In this document: one piece after another, positions 21,790 to 33,217 of the stretch | Position numbering within the stretch: position 1 is the first letter of the stretch | Layout: the number at the start of each line of letters is the position of its first letter | The notes under the pieces: generated by a model | The model's input: only the letters and a program-made list of their open reading frames with translations | Database searches by the model: none | What the model was told of the DNA's origin: nothing | Translations under genes and position numbers: made by a program | NCBI GenBank assembly: GCA_949987705.1 | Contig: OX465282.1 | Location: 39,024,039 to 39,088,038, forward strand | DNA length: 64,000 nt | Reading direction: 5' to 3' | From: Thereva unica | Taxonomy: Eukaryota > Arthropoda > Insecta > Diptera > Therevidae

Positions 21790-23480
21790 TCATTCTCGTA
21801 CCATTAACAAACAATTAGAAATTAAATCCTTCATTCTTTTGGCTGGCAACGGCTTCGTTAAGAAGTCCGCTAGCAGTTTTTCGCTAGGACAATATTCACA
21901 AGTAATAATTCCCTTTGATGCATAGTCCTTGACGAAATGATTCTTTGTGTCTATATGTTTCGATCTGTTGTTCACCTTTTCGCTATCAATCATTTTTAGT
22001 CAGCTTTGATTATCCTCAAATATTGTTATTGGTTCCCTGATTTCTTCACCAAGGTCCGCTAGGAGTCTTTGCAACCATATCGCCTCAGAACTTGCTTCAG
22101 CCAATGCGATAAATTCTGCTTCTGTAGAGGATAACGCTACGCAAGTTTGTTTGCGACAGCACCATGATGCTGTTCCTCCAAATACTTTGAACAAAAACCC
22201 GCTGTTAGACTTCCTTTCGTTTCTGTCCTCCGCCCAGTTTGCCTCGGCGTATCCATAGATAACATCTTCCTTTAATTCCACTTTACTAACAAATAATTTG
22301 AAGTCAGTTGTTCCCTTTAAATATTTTATTACCCGCTTCACTTCGTTTAAATCGTCTTCAGTTGGACAAGTTATTTTTCTTGATACGCTAGCAGAAATAT
22401 CCGGACGTGAATTTACCGATATATAGAGAAGGCTTCCAATTAACTGTTGATATCTATAGTTATTTAATAATGGAGCTGATGCTGTCACCCCTTTTTCGTA
22501 ATCTGGTCTGATAAGTACATCTGATTCTTTTGCACTACTTAGGCCCGCTTTATTTACTAACTTTTTGATGAATTCCGATTGGTTTATTAGATAGTTCCCA
22601 AATTCATCCTTTGATACTTCTAACCCGAGATAATTTTTGATTGGTCCTAAAGGTATAATTTCAAAATTAGAGCTTAGTTTCTGTAAAACATCTTTTATTA
22701 ATGCTTCGCTCTTGCAGGCAATTAACAAATCATCAATGTAGATGAGGATAAATATCCTTTCGTTTTCGGTTATCTTTGTGTAGAGGCACTGATCTGTAAG
22801 ACTTTTCCTGAATCCGATTTTCATTATAGCATTGTGAATAGTTTGATTCCACGCTCGGGCTGATTGTTTCAGACCGTATAGGCACTTCTTTAGCAAGCAA
22901 AACTTTATCTTCTTGATTTTCTAGAGTAAAACCTGGTGGTTGCTGCATATAAATTGTTTCCGTTAAGTTGCTATTGAGAAACGCTGTCTTTGCATCAAAA
23001 TGATGCGCTTTCATTTCCTGAACAGCTGCAACTGCTAAAAATGTTCTCAATGTTGTCTGTTTTATAACTGGCGCAAAAGTTTGATCGTAATCCTGCCCAT
23101 ATTGTTTAGTAAATCCTTGTGCAACTAATCGAGCTTTATATCATCGTGCTGCTCCTCCTGAATCTAATTTTCGTTTGGATACCCACTTACATCCAACAAT
23201 TTTCCTTCCTGGAACTTTATCCACAAGCTCCCAAGCGTTAGCCTTCAATAATGAATTTACTTCATCTTGCATAGATTTTACCCATTTATCTTTCTCAAAA
23301 CTGGTCAACGCCTTGTTTAAATTCGTAGGGTCTTCATATGTTTCCTTGCTTACCATATTTATTTCCGTGCGATACCTTTTTGGTAGAATTCCTTTTGTTG
23401 TTCTGGACGATCTTCTGATATCAATTTCTAGTGAATTCCTTTTATTTCCTTCATTGTGTATTATTAGTTTCCTTTCGCTT
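21790..23480 (-). pseudogene. copia reverse transcriptase-RNase H remnant
   Basis: The minus-strand order is KWVKSMQDEVNSLLKANAWELV (start of the copia RT), FLAVAAVQEMKAHHFDAKTAFLN, LLKKCLYGLKQSARAWN, FILIYIDDLLIA (catalytic YIDD), NYLGLEVS, ALSSTEAEFIALAEA, FEDNQS and HIDTKNHFV. Frame changes occur near 23140 and 22890, and one in-frame stop follows DNQS. In the RNase H block the usual YxDADWA reads YAEANWA, so acidic catalytic positions have changed. Non-functional. Confidence 0.88.
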
Positions 23481-23660
23481 TCATCTTGATTAATAGAATT
23501 TGGATTTCGTTTACATTTTCTTCCTGGATAGTCACATTTTTTTCTTTTGTCTTGCTAGAATTGAAATCAAAATTTATTATATTGTACATTGTACACCAGA
23601 GGCTTACTTTCATTTCCTGTTATTACATACAGCCATTTCAATTTGTTTATCTTCATCTTT

Positions 23661-23998
23661 TTTACAGTACTTGGATATTGCGCTGTTGCGGGCATGTGAC
23701 CATGTCCTCACCAAAGCTCATGGTCATGCTCACAGAAAGGGACGCGAACGCACCCATGCAAATACGCAAGGTCGAACGGAAAAGGCAACCATACCTTCCT
23801 TCCTCCATGGGACATAAACCAGAGCAGACGCATATTGAGGACTGTGGCTAAGTACAAGTTAAGCATCGTGAATGAAAGAAAATCTAAATTGAAAAGCCGA
23901 GTTTTCATTTAATTCATTCTTCTCCTTTTATTTAAACCTTCGCTCCAATTGTTAAGTGAGCTGGCTCGTGAAAAGATGTCCAACCGGGCGGACTAATA
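23661..23998. other. Unassigned gap
   Basis: Contains a GC-richer stretch (23690-23870) with no match I recognise in any frame. It lies between the truncated copia element and the EnSpm-like fragment. Confidence 0.4.
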
Positions 23999-24223
23999 AT
24001 GTTGCAAGTTTTCATAGAAGAGTTTTACGAAATCTATGGATAGGATAACATTAGTTATAATGTCCATAACCTCATACATCTTACTAACGATGCAAGAAAT
24101 CATGGAAGTTTAAACAATTGTTTCAAATTTGAAAATAAATTGGGTGGCCTGAAAAATCTGCTAAGAACAGGAAATGCTCCCTTAAAGCAGACAGTGGCGG
24201 ATCTAGAAATTCATTTTGGGGGG

Positions 24224-24480
24224 GGCCATCCTCATCCATTGGCGAATTTTTTAAGCTTTTGACGAAGGGTTGTAGAGCTTCACAAATATAAATAAAAACA
24301 CAAAGATTTTGTTTTTAGTTATTGAAATAACTTAACTTAACTTTTATTTATTTAAATAATAAAATTAGGTCTTCTTGCTTTTTGTTTAGCAAATCTTTCG
24401 ATAATATTATCAATATTCATATGGATATCATGGTGAATATTTAGCAGGGCTAGACCCGTAAGCCTGTCTTCACCCATGCA
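24224..24480 (-). repeat. Direct repeat: second copy of hAT 3' coding end
   Basis: Near-identical to 25130-25374 in the same orientation. This copy keeps the codons for GLALL after GEDRLT that the other copy lost, so it was not derived from the other copy in its present state. Confidence 0.85.
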
Positions 24481-25129
24481 TACGGTGACCATTTTTGTGA
24501 AAGTAAAATACAGGACATTAAATAAACTAAAAAATTATATTCAAAATATGAAGAAAAACAGAAAAAAATGTATTATTAGCTATTTATTATTAATATTAAA
24601 AATTATTACAACAAAAGTTGAGTAAAAACAATAACAAAAGTCTCCTTGACTAGAAAAAATAACATAAATAAATTCTATAAATTCTATACAATAAGTGTGA
24701 TTTTATAAATTTTCTTGAATAGAATAACAAAAAAAAATTGCAATAAAAAATTAAATAAAAGTGAAATTTTATTTCCGATGATTAACCTCGAAGTTAAATA
24801 AAAGTTGTAGGTAACATATTTTTATAGTCAACTCTAAAGTTTTTTATATATCCAAAATCATATCTTGCAGATTTGTTCTTTGTTTCATTATACTCTTTTC
24901 TTATTCCAGACTATGCACACATAATTTTCGTTTATTAAAAGGCGTTGCGACGCACGCGGGTTTTTGCTAGTTTAAAATAGAAATTTAAATCAACCCACTA
25001 ACCAAAATTCGAATATTCCCATAAGTTACAGTCAGTTTTCACAGTTTAAAATTAACGAATTGACAATTCACAATTGGTGGGGATGGTAGGCAAGTTCTCA
25101 TATCCCACTTTTGGGGGGGAGGGGGGGGA

Positions 25130-25374
25130 GGCCATCCTCACCCATTGACAAATTTTTTAAGCTTTTGACGAAGGGTTGTAGAGCTTCACAAATATAAATA
25201 AAAACACAAAGATTTTGTTTTTAGTTATTGAAATAACTTAACTTAACTTTTATTTATTTAAATAATAAAATTAAGTCTTCTTGCTTTTTGTTTAGCAAAT
25301 CTTTCGATAATATTATCAATATTCAAATGGATATCATGGTGAATATTTAGCGTAAGCCTGTCTTCACCCATGCA
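25130..25374 (-). repeat. Direct repeat: hAT 3' coding end linked to the long ORF
   Basis: Partner of 24224-24480. The 650 bp between them (24481-25129) is AT-rich, non-coding and not found elsewhere in the window. Confidence 0.85.
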
Positions 25375-26700
25375 GGTCCTCAGCCATGTTTTAATACGAC
25401 GTAATGTTGAAAAGGACCGTTTAGCTGTCGCAACACTTGATGGAAGCGTAAGCAATATCTGTATCATTGTGCTGATGATAGGATACTGATCCTTGTTACA
25501 ATAACTGAATGTCGCAACAGCAGTTTCGGGTAAGGAACTTCCCTTTTCCTTCTCTCGGTTCCATTTTTGTCTCCAGGCTTCATACTCCTTTTTCATTTTA
25601 AAGGATACTTCCCTTACATCTTCAAGGAAATCCTTATATTGGATTGACAATGCTTTACATCTTCGCTGCTATCAGTTATACGGCTCGGAATGAATATGGC
25701 CAGATTAAAAAATTTAAGGTATCTTTAGGTAAACGTTCTTTCAAATCTGCAATAACGTAGTCTAAGACCGGGATATAAACTGACCTCAAGTAGTACTCTT
25801 CCACGTTATCTGCCGGTGGATTAGATCGATGTTCTTGCCGGGCTTTTGAGGAATTGCGTGGAGTGGTAATTTGAATACCTCTTTCTTCTGTAATCATTTT
25901 CGTCTCGACGAATAGGTTTTTAAAGCATTCAGATGCTTTTTCTCGATGTGACTGTAGAATAGCCAACACATCTTGAAGAGCATCATTTGCACAAACCAAG
26001 TCTAACGACTCAGACTGCAGAAGAGTACTTAGTTGTTGTGTAGTTCCCAGGACATCGCATATAACAATTATTACTGAAACCAAGAAGTCGCTGTTTTCAA
26101 GGACACTGCGAAGACAAAAAGCTTCCGATGATGTTGACTTGTCCTGCCAATTCTCGATTTTGTCAAGTGCGTTCATGATTCCTGGCAAATTTGTACGAAA
26201 TTGCAAAACGCCATAGTGTCTTTCCGCCCATCTAGTTTTGCAAAGCCCTCTGAAAACTATACCGAGTTCTTGTTGAAATAAGTGAGCCCGTTTGGCTGAA
26301 GCATTAGCGAACTGAATCACTTTTTTAATTGTTCCCATAGCATTTCTGCAGGACGCCACACTGCAAGTCTTTGCAAGAGAATTATTCAAAGAATGGTTGT
26401 AGCATGGGCATCTTTTGGCATTCGTTGCTTCAAGCTGGATTGTTACAACAGCCCCAGATTCTTTTGGTTTCCAGAAATCATTACGCTGCGGTTGTCCGTT
26501 CCGATCCCGACACATTTTGAGGTATCCAAAGTAAAAGACTTGACAATATCCAGCACTATATGACCTAGAGCTTCGCCAGAAAGTCGTTTCTCTTCGTGCT
26601 CAGCAACGTCCTCCTTTCGAATATATTCGTAACAATCGACAAAAGATAAGAAATCTTTTCTGATTTGGCCCTCGTAAAAATACCGTAAAGAAAGGGTAAG
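25258..26700 (-). pseudogene. hAT transposase (ZMYM-like type), broken
   Basis: The minus-strand order is FVDCYEYIRKEDV, EALGHIVLDIVKSF, CVGIGTDN (first catalytic aspartate), then in the next frame CPCYNHSLNNSL, LCKTRWAERHYG (the RW motif of hAT proteins), VISVIIVICDVLG-type helices and finally the C-terminal dimerisation motif LPSSVATAKRSFSTLRRIKTWLR. Frameshifts near 26500 and 25670 and a 12 bp loss after GEDRLT make it non-functional. It resembles the hAT proteins annotated as 52 kDa repressor/ZMYM1-like in insects. Confidence 0.85.
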
Positions 26701-26930
26701 TTGTTGATATTTGTTAAACGTTGTAACTTATTTAAATTATTTAAACTGATATTTTGAATTCAGCGCCACCATGCAACAATACCTGAACAATTTTTTTTTA
26801 ATTTAATTTTTTTTAAAACAATAGTGATACTTGTTGGTTTGGGGGGGGGGCCATGGCCCCCATGGCCCCCCCCTGGATCCGCCACTGAAAGCAGATTGCG
26901 AAGAATGCAGGATTTTATTTGATAATATAG

Positions 26931-27209
26931 ATAATCTACGCGTATGAGTTATTTATTTACATTATATTACAAAATGTGTACATTGAAATTTATCTATTTT
27001 ATTTCACAGAAGACTCTTCTACGGCTTTGCAAAGAGAAAATGACGCCGAGAAATTTTCCAGCAACGAGGCTATGAAAGTTTATATGTAGTGCTGAACAAC
27101 GAAAAAAGCGCAAACATCCCGCTGCAGTTCTAATGGACACTAACGAATTTGATTTTAATTCGTATGTTTCATTAATTTTTAATTTTTTATCTAAATTTAT
27201 CGTTTACAG
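26931..27209 (+). other. Possible upstream exon region of DUF4806-like gene
   Basis: A frame from about 27089 reads SAEQRKKRKHPAAVLMDTNE and meets a GT at 27162-27163. Its phase does not fit the next exon at 27210, so either an indel has occurred or the exon is different. Confidence 0.3.
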
Positions 27210-27796
27210 CAACCTCACTGATAGAAGATAACCCAACAGAAAACTTGGAAAATATAATAGTATTACAGCCTAGTAATAGCAACTTCGGTAATATTAATTC
27301 CCTCTTTTTCTTTTTGCGGATTTATACTAGGCATCGTCTTTATATTTTTAGCAAATCAACCACACTGCTCTTGTGATTATTCACAGCAAATAAGAGAATT
27401 AGAAGGAAAATTCGATAAAAGGATCGCAGAGGTGCAAGTCACTCTAGCAGTTATTTTAGGCAAAATCCAGAAAATTAGTATTTCTTCGACTGCCTCTGAA
27501 GTGGCAGAAGACTACGAAAAAGAATTTCAGACATTGTTTCCAATTGCTGATGACTCTGCCATGAATGAATTGCAGCAGCGTTTACACAGTGACAATGGGT
27601 TTAAGATTGCATTAGTAAGTAGAATTTTTGAATATTAGTTCAAGTTTTTAATAAAATTCGTAATTTTTGTATTTTCTTATATTTTTAGCAAAAAAGGCTC
27701 TACAGGTTTGGTGGAATAGATGCCATAAAGACAGGCAGAACCAGCAGTACTGCCAGCCTAGTAAAAAATGTCGTATTTTTTATTATTACTATTTAA
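27210..27796 (+). CDS. DUF4806-like protein, three-exon C-terminal part
   Basis: Three exons join in phase: 27210-27287, 27352-27614 and 27689-27796, each bounded by AG before and GT after (GTAATA at 27288, GTAAGT at 27615), with a stop at 27794-27796 overlapping AATAAA at 27795-27800. The product has a coiled-coil-like stretch (QIRELEGKFDKRIAEV) and then a FPIADDSAMNELQQRL ... LYRFGGIDAIKTG segment resembling DUF4806, a small domain frequent in insect transposon-related proteins. The N-terminus is not defined. It lies just downstream of the EnSpm-like remnant; whether it is host or transposon is open. Confidence 0.55.
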
Positions 27797-28275
27797 TAAA
27801 ACACATATTTTTTTAACGTTAATTCATTGAATTCTGATCACTCATTTTGTAATCATATCTAAATGTGATTATATACTTCATTTTTCAATCATTTTCTTAT
27901 CATATTTTTCCTCTGCAATCTGGTTTGCATCCACCATACTATTGTTTAGCGTTGGTCCTGGGGTAGAGCGAGTGGAGCCAGGTCGTAAGGGGCGCCAAAA
28001 TGAATGCGAAGAACAATTTCGAGCAAAAAACAAAATTTTGATGGGCCTTTTTGAGGGCGTTGTTTGTAGCTAGCCAAGTCTATGTATTCATCAATATGAC
28101 TCGAACACGGCACAAGCAAGGAGCACTGACTCCAAGACCGATCGTACATGGCCTTAGGCCACATCTTGCTCGAGGTCCATGGAGCAGACTGAACACGGCG
28201 GATCTAAACTCGATAAAAACCGAAATCCTAATGTGTAAACAATCGTGCTGAAGTTTTGAAAGGTACTGCGTGAAT
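27797..28275. other. Unassigned gap
   Basis: No recognisable protein. A stretch with AAGGGGCGCC near 27988 resembles in composition the hAT MITE at 13049-13611 but no terminal repeats are visible. Confidence 0.4.
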
Positions 28276-28445
28276 GTACTACTATCTAGAATCCAACCAA
28301 ATTATACACGACGGCTTCAGACCAAAACGGTCTACTGGCGCTCTACTTGTATGTTTACCCGAGCGTATCAACCAAAGCATTCACAGCTTTGATGAGTCTA
28401 GTCTGGTTGCTCTAGATATATCAAAGGCTTTTGACAGAGTATGGC
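28276..28445 (+). pseudogene. Short fragment of LINE-1 family reverse transcriptase
   Basis: Closely similar to 11986-12156 (YLESNQIIHD, GFRPKRSTGALLVCL, LVALDISKAFDRVW) with a small deletion after IIHD. Both ends are unrelated to LINE-1, so this is an isolated internal fragment. Confidence 0.88.
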
Positions 28446-29689
28446 CAGAGATAACATAATACTCCGTATAAAGATGCGACAGAGATTGCCTCCCCCTTAG
28501 CAACATGCAACATATTTCAATTTCCAGCTACACAGGAGGCGAACGTGGTCATGGTCCGCAGCACAAGACATGCGGTGAGTTTGTGGATAACGAAGCTAGA
28601 ATTTTAGGGGGGCAAGGAAAGCAACTGAAAACAGAATGTTTCTCGCAACATCTTTCAAACGTTTGCCTCTAGCGCTACATTGAAGGATTTCCCTGATGCT
28701 TTGTATTTTAACGATTTCTTAGAACATTCCGTGTATTTTTTTAACGACTGTCTGAGATTCACTATCAATTTCACTTGATTTTAAATTCTTGGTGAGAGGA
28801 TTTGCGATATTTTTAAAATAGGTACTTGGTTGAGGTTTTGGCTACGACTTTTTTTTCTGGTATTTCGGTATTGATTAACTCGATTGATTTTAGAAACGAA
28901 TTTAGGTAATTATTCTTTATTTTATTTAAGCTGAATTTTCGCTATTGACTTAAAATGTTGGGTTTTGGCTTTTGTTGTAGGTGTATTGTGGGTGTAGATT
29001 TTTGAACACATTTTTTATCAATTTTCAGAGAATACGTATGACAGAAGGAATTCAGTCTCGGACTTGCAATTACAGGATTTATCCGTTTTGGAGTCCCCTT
29101 ATCAACAGTTAAATATTGAACCGGTAAATATATACTGCAAACAATGTTTGGAAGATGAAAAAAAGTATATTACAACCGGATCATTCCATATCAAACCAAT
29201 CAATGGTTTGGACCTCACCATCTCCGATTGTTTTAATTTTTATATATTTATTCTTCTGGTGGAAACTAAAAAAAAACAAATTTTCAAATTTTTGGCTTTC
29301 TATTGTTTTAGTTATAAATTTTCAAAATGTCGAAAACCTTAAAGTTTTAACAAATTTTGAAATCTTTAAATTGATCTACATAATTCGAAAACTATTCGAC
29401 ATAGAAAGCTGAAAGTAGCACCAGTTTCTTCTGCTCTAATAAGGCTTTAATTTGATATACAACATAGTATTATTAGTAAGAATAAAACTTTTTCCGGCAT
29501 TTTGAAAATTTTGTTTTTGGAATATCTCAAAATAATGTTTTTTCAAATTTAAAAAAAAAAAATATATTTTGTACATACAATCTTAACGTATATATAATGC
29601 CAAAATTTAGGATCGGACGACATTGGGATCATATAGAAATAAATTTTTTTAGGTGCTTGAAAAATTGAACGTTCAATGAACGCAATATA
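28446..29689. other. AT-rich gap
   Basis: No recognised gene. A frame at 29031-29120 follows a plausible acceptor (TTTTCAG at 29022-29028) and has non-repetitive amino-acid content (SDLQLQDLSVLESPYQQLN), but nothing identifies it; it then degenerates into AT-rich codons. Confidence 0.4.
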
Positions 29690-30665
29690 ATTATTATTAT
29701 TTTTATTTTTTATTATTATTTTATTTGCCAAAACAAGGCTCACTTAAACTAATATTTACATATGGTACTTAACATAACATATGGTACTTAAAGTAAGCAC
29801 TGGCAGAAATAATCATAAGTTATACTAATTGATTTGTGCTGTTAGTAAGGATCTAAGTTTTTTTTTGTAAGAATGTTTGTTTATGGAGGGAGAGAAACAT
29901 GATCCATAGGAATTAAAAACCATACAGCATCTGTTGACAGGCTCGTTCCTAGCATACTCCGTACGATGCGGATATTCCTTAAGCAGTTTTGTATGTCTTG
30001 TTTGTCGAACATCATCATTAAATTTGATCATATCCGACAGACACTGCACTTTAATATTGCCATTTAGAACGTCAAGGGTGAGGCATGACGTGAGCAGCTT
30101 TCTCCTGCATGACAGAGGCATGAGTTCTAGAACCTTTAACCTCTCCGTGTAGGGTGGAAGGTTATGATAATCATGCGGATCATGTAGATGCCTCAGCGCA
30201 AATAGAAGAAATTTCTTTTGAATTGATTCAATCCTGTTGCTGTGAACTTGGAATATAGGGTCCCAAATAGTGCAAGCGTATTCCAGGATTGGGCGGACTA
30301 CAGAACAGAAAAGTGTCTTTGTGACCCATACATTGTCGAATTCTTTAGCCCTTCTCTTTATAAAGCCAAGAAGTTTATTGGCTCTGGCCGTAATATTATC
30401 ATATTGCAGATTGAAATTTAGTTTGTTGTCAAGGACAACACCTAAATCCACAGTATGATCAACATGGTTCAAAATTTTGCCATTGAGATGATAAGAGTGT
30501 AGCTGCGTGTCTTTTTTGCGTGAGAAGGTTATTGCATGACATTTGCTGGTGTTAAGATGCAATTTATTAGCTGTGCACCAGTCATGCAATGCATCAAGTT
30601 TCGACTGGAAAAAGACTACGTCAATTTGGGATTTAACGGCGCTATATAAACATTTAGCTGCGGAA
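29690..30665 (-). mobile_element. LINE-4: 3' end of a non-LTR element
   Basis: On the minus strand a C-terminal reverse transcriptase segment is followed by a short 3' region ending in TAA/ATA repeats at 29690-29725. Truncated at the 5' end near 30665, where it abuts LINE-5. Confidence 0.78.
29825..30660 (-). pseudogene. LINE-4 reverse transcriptase C-terminus
   Basis: A continuous frame of about 275 codons: LDALHDWCTANKLHLNTSKC, VDLGVVLDNKL, KLLGFIKRRAKEF, LFCSVVRPILEYACTIWDP, RIESIQKKFLLFALRH and a C-terminal RRKLLTSCLTLDVLNG region, stopping at 29825-29827. This is the thumb and C-terminal domain of a Jockey/I-type LINE. The palm with the catalytic aspartates is missing, so it is a fragment although the frame is open. 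Confidence 0.82.
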
Positions 30666-30689
30666 GTGCTGATACCAACCACTTATAAT

Positions 30690-31225
30690 GTCGCCATTTA
30701 CTAATTTCTTCTTTAATCTCCTTTAATCCCTCATGAGACATAGGGCGGAAACAGTTGCCCTCCAGCGGACTCTGTTCTGCGCGACAGCTCTTAGCTCCGA
30801 CCAGGATCTCCCAGTTGTTGCGGCTTCTTCTAGTAGAGTTCTCCTCCACGTTGTTCTCTAGGTCTTCCTACTCGACGGGAATCTTGCTAGATTTTTGCTT
30901 GATTTTGGTTTTCGCGTCGCAAGGTGTGGCCAACCAATTCCATTTCCTTCGCCGGATTTGGTCGTCTATCCTTTCTTGGCCGGCACGGCGCCATAGTTCT
31001 TCGTTTGAAATTCTATCTTGCCAGCGGATATTTAGGATACGACGAAGGCATCTGTTGATGAAAACTTGTAGGCGCCCTGTGATGTATTGGGTGATTTTCC
31101 ATGTTTCTCAACCGTACAAAAGAACTGCCTTAACGTTGGAGTTGAACAGCCGCAATTTGGTGTTAGTGGAGATCACCATTGATCTCCATATGCGGGACAG
31201 GCATGCATACTAATTTGCGTATGGC
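30690..31225 (-). pseudogene. LINE-5: RTE-like endonuclease-reverse transcriptase C-terminus
   Basis: On the minus strand: KLRLFNSNVKAVLLYG, then a stop in place of the usual serine, ETWKITQYITGRLQVFINRC, LRRILNIRW, ISNEELWRRAGQE and, with further stops and slips, a WRATVSALCPMS-like end. This C-terminal signature is shared by a very common arthropod/fish LINE family often annotated as endonuclease-reverse transcriptase. A separate palm fragment of probably the same family is at 38591-38713. Confidence 0.75.
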
Positions 31226-32254
31226 GAATTCAATAGAAATAAAGTCAACCCTCTAACTTGATCGAAAACTACCCACAGGACAACCTTTATTACTTAATTG
31301 GTTTGGTTCATACTTGCTTATGAAAACACCCCGCCAATTTTTTGTGTAGAAATGGCCCTTAGGATAAGCTCTATTTGGAGCCCAAAATCAACCCTGTGAG
31401 ACCCGCGGATCCCACCCCTATAGCCACTCCTGAAGTTAAATTATTTTTTTATGTCCAAAATAAAGGTGTATAAGACAACAACATCGATGAAATTATCAAC
31501 ATACAAACATTTTTGTATGCGACAAAATCAACGGCATAAAATCATCCGATCTGCAACCCGCCAGTCCAGGCTCAGCAAAATTACAATAGACATTGTAAAA
31601 CAATAGGTCGTGCCATTTTTGCAGCAGTAAATGCAACTCAAATATTTGATTTCTGATTCCGATCAGAATTTTAGAGACTGTCGAAATCGGTCGGTCGCAA
31701 CAATCGGTAGCATCCCTTTGAAATTAAACTCGAATTAAATACATAATAGCTATGTGAATTGTTAATCATTAATTTTATAGTCTAGAAGTGAATTAATGTT
31801 TAGAATACGAAATTCGAATTATTAAAGTGTTTTTATTAATGCAAAAGTTTTGACTTTTTATTTAACCGCAGTTTAATAGATTTTAAAGTACACAAGATAT
31901 ACATCTTTTAGAGTACAAAAAAAGGAACAAAATTAAAATTAAAATATAATTAAAATTAAACTTAATAATTGAGAGATAAAAATAATAAAAAAGTAATAAA
32001 AAGTAAAAAATAATAAAAATACAAAAATAAGAAAATAGTAAAAATTCCAGAGCAAAAAAAAAATAGAAAGAAAGTAGAATTAAAATTAAGATTGAAGTGG
32101 GGGTGATAGAGATAGGAGGGACATAGATAGTTAGTGAGAAGAAGAAGATAGAAAAAGAAACGCATGTCTTCTGAATGTTGTCTGCAAACAAAAGGTTTCA
32201 CCGCCAATTTTTAATGAACAAGAACATATATTTCATATAAGACATGGTTTCTAA
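31226..32254. other. AT-rich gap
   Basis: No conserved coding sequence. Purine-rich low-complexity sequence occupies about 31915-32165; open frames there on the minus strand are composition artefacts. Confidence 0.5.
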
Positions 32255-32395
32255 AATATGCTTATCCCGCAGGCAGAAACCACCCCACCTCTAGAGGGTG
32301 AAAACTAAATTATTTAACTTTATGCCTAAACTTCAATTAAATAATTTAGCTCTCACCGCTAATGGTGGGGGTGATTTCCGATGCTCGAAAGCAGA
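32255..32395. repeat. Imperfect palindrome, possible small MITE
   Basis: CCACCCCACCTCTAGAGGGTG-like sequence and TAAATTATTTAA on the left return in reverse complement on the right (TTAAATAATTTAG, GTGGGGGTGATTTCC), arms of about 60 bp around a short loop. Confidence 0.55.
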
Positions 32396-32588
32396 GGTAT
32401 CGTTTCCAAAATTTATCTTTTATTTAATGTGAATGTTAGGATTTGTCGGTTTTGACGTGACAACGTCTATTAAATCGGTTTAAGATAGGACGCGCGTGTG
32501 AAAATGTCCCGGACAATGTCCCGCACACAAACAAAAAATCATATCTCCGCCCCCATACATGTTAGGGGGGTGGTTAATGGCTCAAAAT

Positions 32589-32670
32589 GTGTGTATCTAT
32601 TACAATACTCAATATACAATATTACAATATTACAATACTCATATGTGTGTATCTATTACAATACTCAATA
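32589..32670 (+). repeat. 27 bp direct repeat
   Basis: The 27 bp beginning TGTGTGTATCTATTACAATA occur at 32589-32615 and 32644-32670 without change, separated by a short TACAATAT-rich spacer. A local duplication. Confidence 0.75.
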
Positions 32671-32756
32671 AGTTCATCATTATGTAGATGGCTCTACTAC
32701 TGGCATATCCATAGAATTTTTAGGTGAAACCAACCGTCGAATTGGCCATCAACCAG

Positions 32757-33191
32757 GAAAACCGTTCAAAGCGACAAAAAAAAGCAAAATTCAGCTGGGA
32801 CGGCTAAAGCGTCTGTATTTTGGGAAGTGCTTCGACTATTTTGAAAAGGAAAGGGGATCCCTAGAGAATATTACATAACTAAGGACGAAATCGCGAGGCA
32901 AACAAAAAAAGTGACCCTTCACCAAGTTAATGCACCGTGCCACGAAAGGCGATCGAAACAAAGGCAAAATCGCCCAAGTTGTACTTCGAATGGCTTCTGC
33001 ATACACCGACTTATGCAGATTTAGCCTTAAGCGACTATTACCTGTTCTGAAATTAAAAAAGAAAGATGGTCGCCGGCAAGAAATATGGCTCCAATGAGGA
33101 GGTCAAATCGTTCTATAATAACGACATAGAAATGATTGAGAAGCGTTGGAATGAATGCATCACTCTTGTGGGAGACTATAATAATGAATAA
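32757..33191 (+). pseudogene. mariner transposase, C-terminal remnant
   Basis: Read with several frameshifts, the plus strand shows KATKK, ASVFWE-like, REYYITKDEIARQTKK, TLHQVNAPCH (where the second catalytic aspartate normally stands in HDNA; here it reads QVNA), LSDYYLF and finally AGKKYGSNEEVKSFYNND with WNECITLVGDY before a stop at 33189-33191. This is the final third of a mariner-family protein. The DNA-binding half and terminal repeats are not found. Confidence 0.8.
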
Positions 33192-33217
33192 AGTTGTAAA
33201 TGTACCTAGATATGTCA

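Larger units (their letters stand above)
21613..23660 (-). mobile_element. Ty1/copia element, 5'-truncated
   Basis: The minus strand holds the reverse transcriptase and RNase H of a copia element followed by a purine-rich tract and a short LTR candidate. Gag, protease and integrase are missing; recognisable coding sequence ends about 23480-23660. The adjacent 23690-23910 sequence is unrelated and unidentified. Confidence 0.83.
24192..26887 (-). mobile_element. hAT transposon with 8 bp target duplication
   Basis: Ends CAGTGGCGGATCTAG and the reverse complement of CTGGATCCGCCACTG, flanked by AAAGCAGA at 24184-24191 and 26888-26895. G-runs sit just inside both ends. It carries a broken hAT transposase on the minus strand and, at its left side, a partial duplication of its own transposase end. 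Confidence 0.93.
23999..26930 (+). pseudogene. EnSpm/CMC-like transposase C-terminal fragment split by hAT
   Basis: The frame from 23999 gives FIEEFYEIYG, an in-frame TAG, then YNVHNLIHLTNDARNHGSL, FKFENKLGGLKNLLR and, after the hAT insertion (24192-26887) and its 8 bp duplication are removed, LKQIAKNAG up to a stop at 26930. The block YNxHxLxHLxxDxxxxGxL...FxFExxL is the conserved C-terminal segment of large proteins of EnSpm/CACTA-like animal transposons. Only this end survives. The plus-strand DUF4806-like exons follow within 300 bp and may belong to the same ancient element. Confidence 0.55.

Noticed and set aside
24000..24190. hAT or copia coding sequence
   Set aside because: The YNxHxLxHL...FExxL block fits neither; it resumes across the hAT element after the 8 bp duplication.
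31883..32207. Membrane-protein-like ORFs of 80-100 codons on the minus strand
   Set aside because: They arise from purine-rich low-complexity DNA giving phenylalanine/leucine/isoleucine runs.
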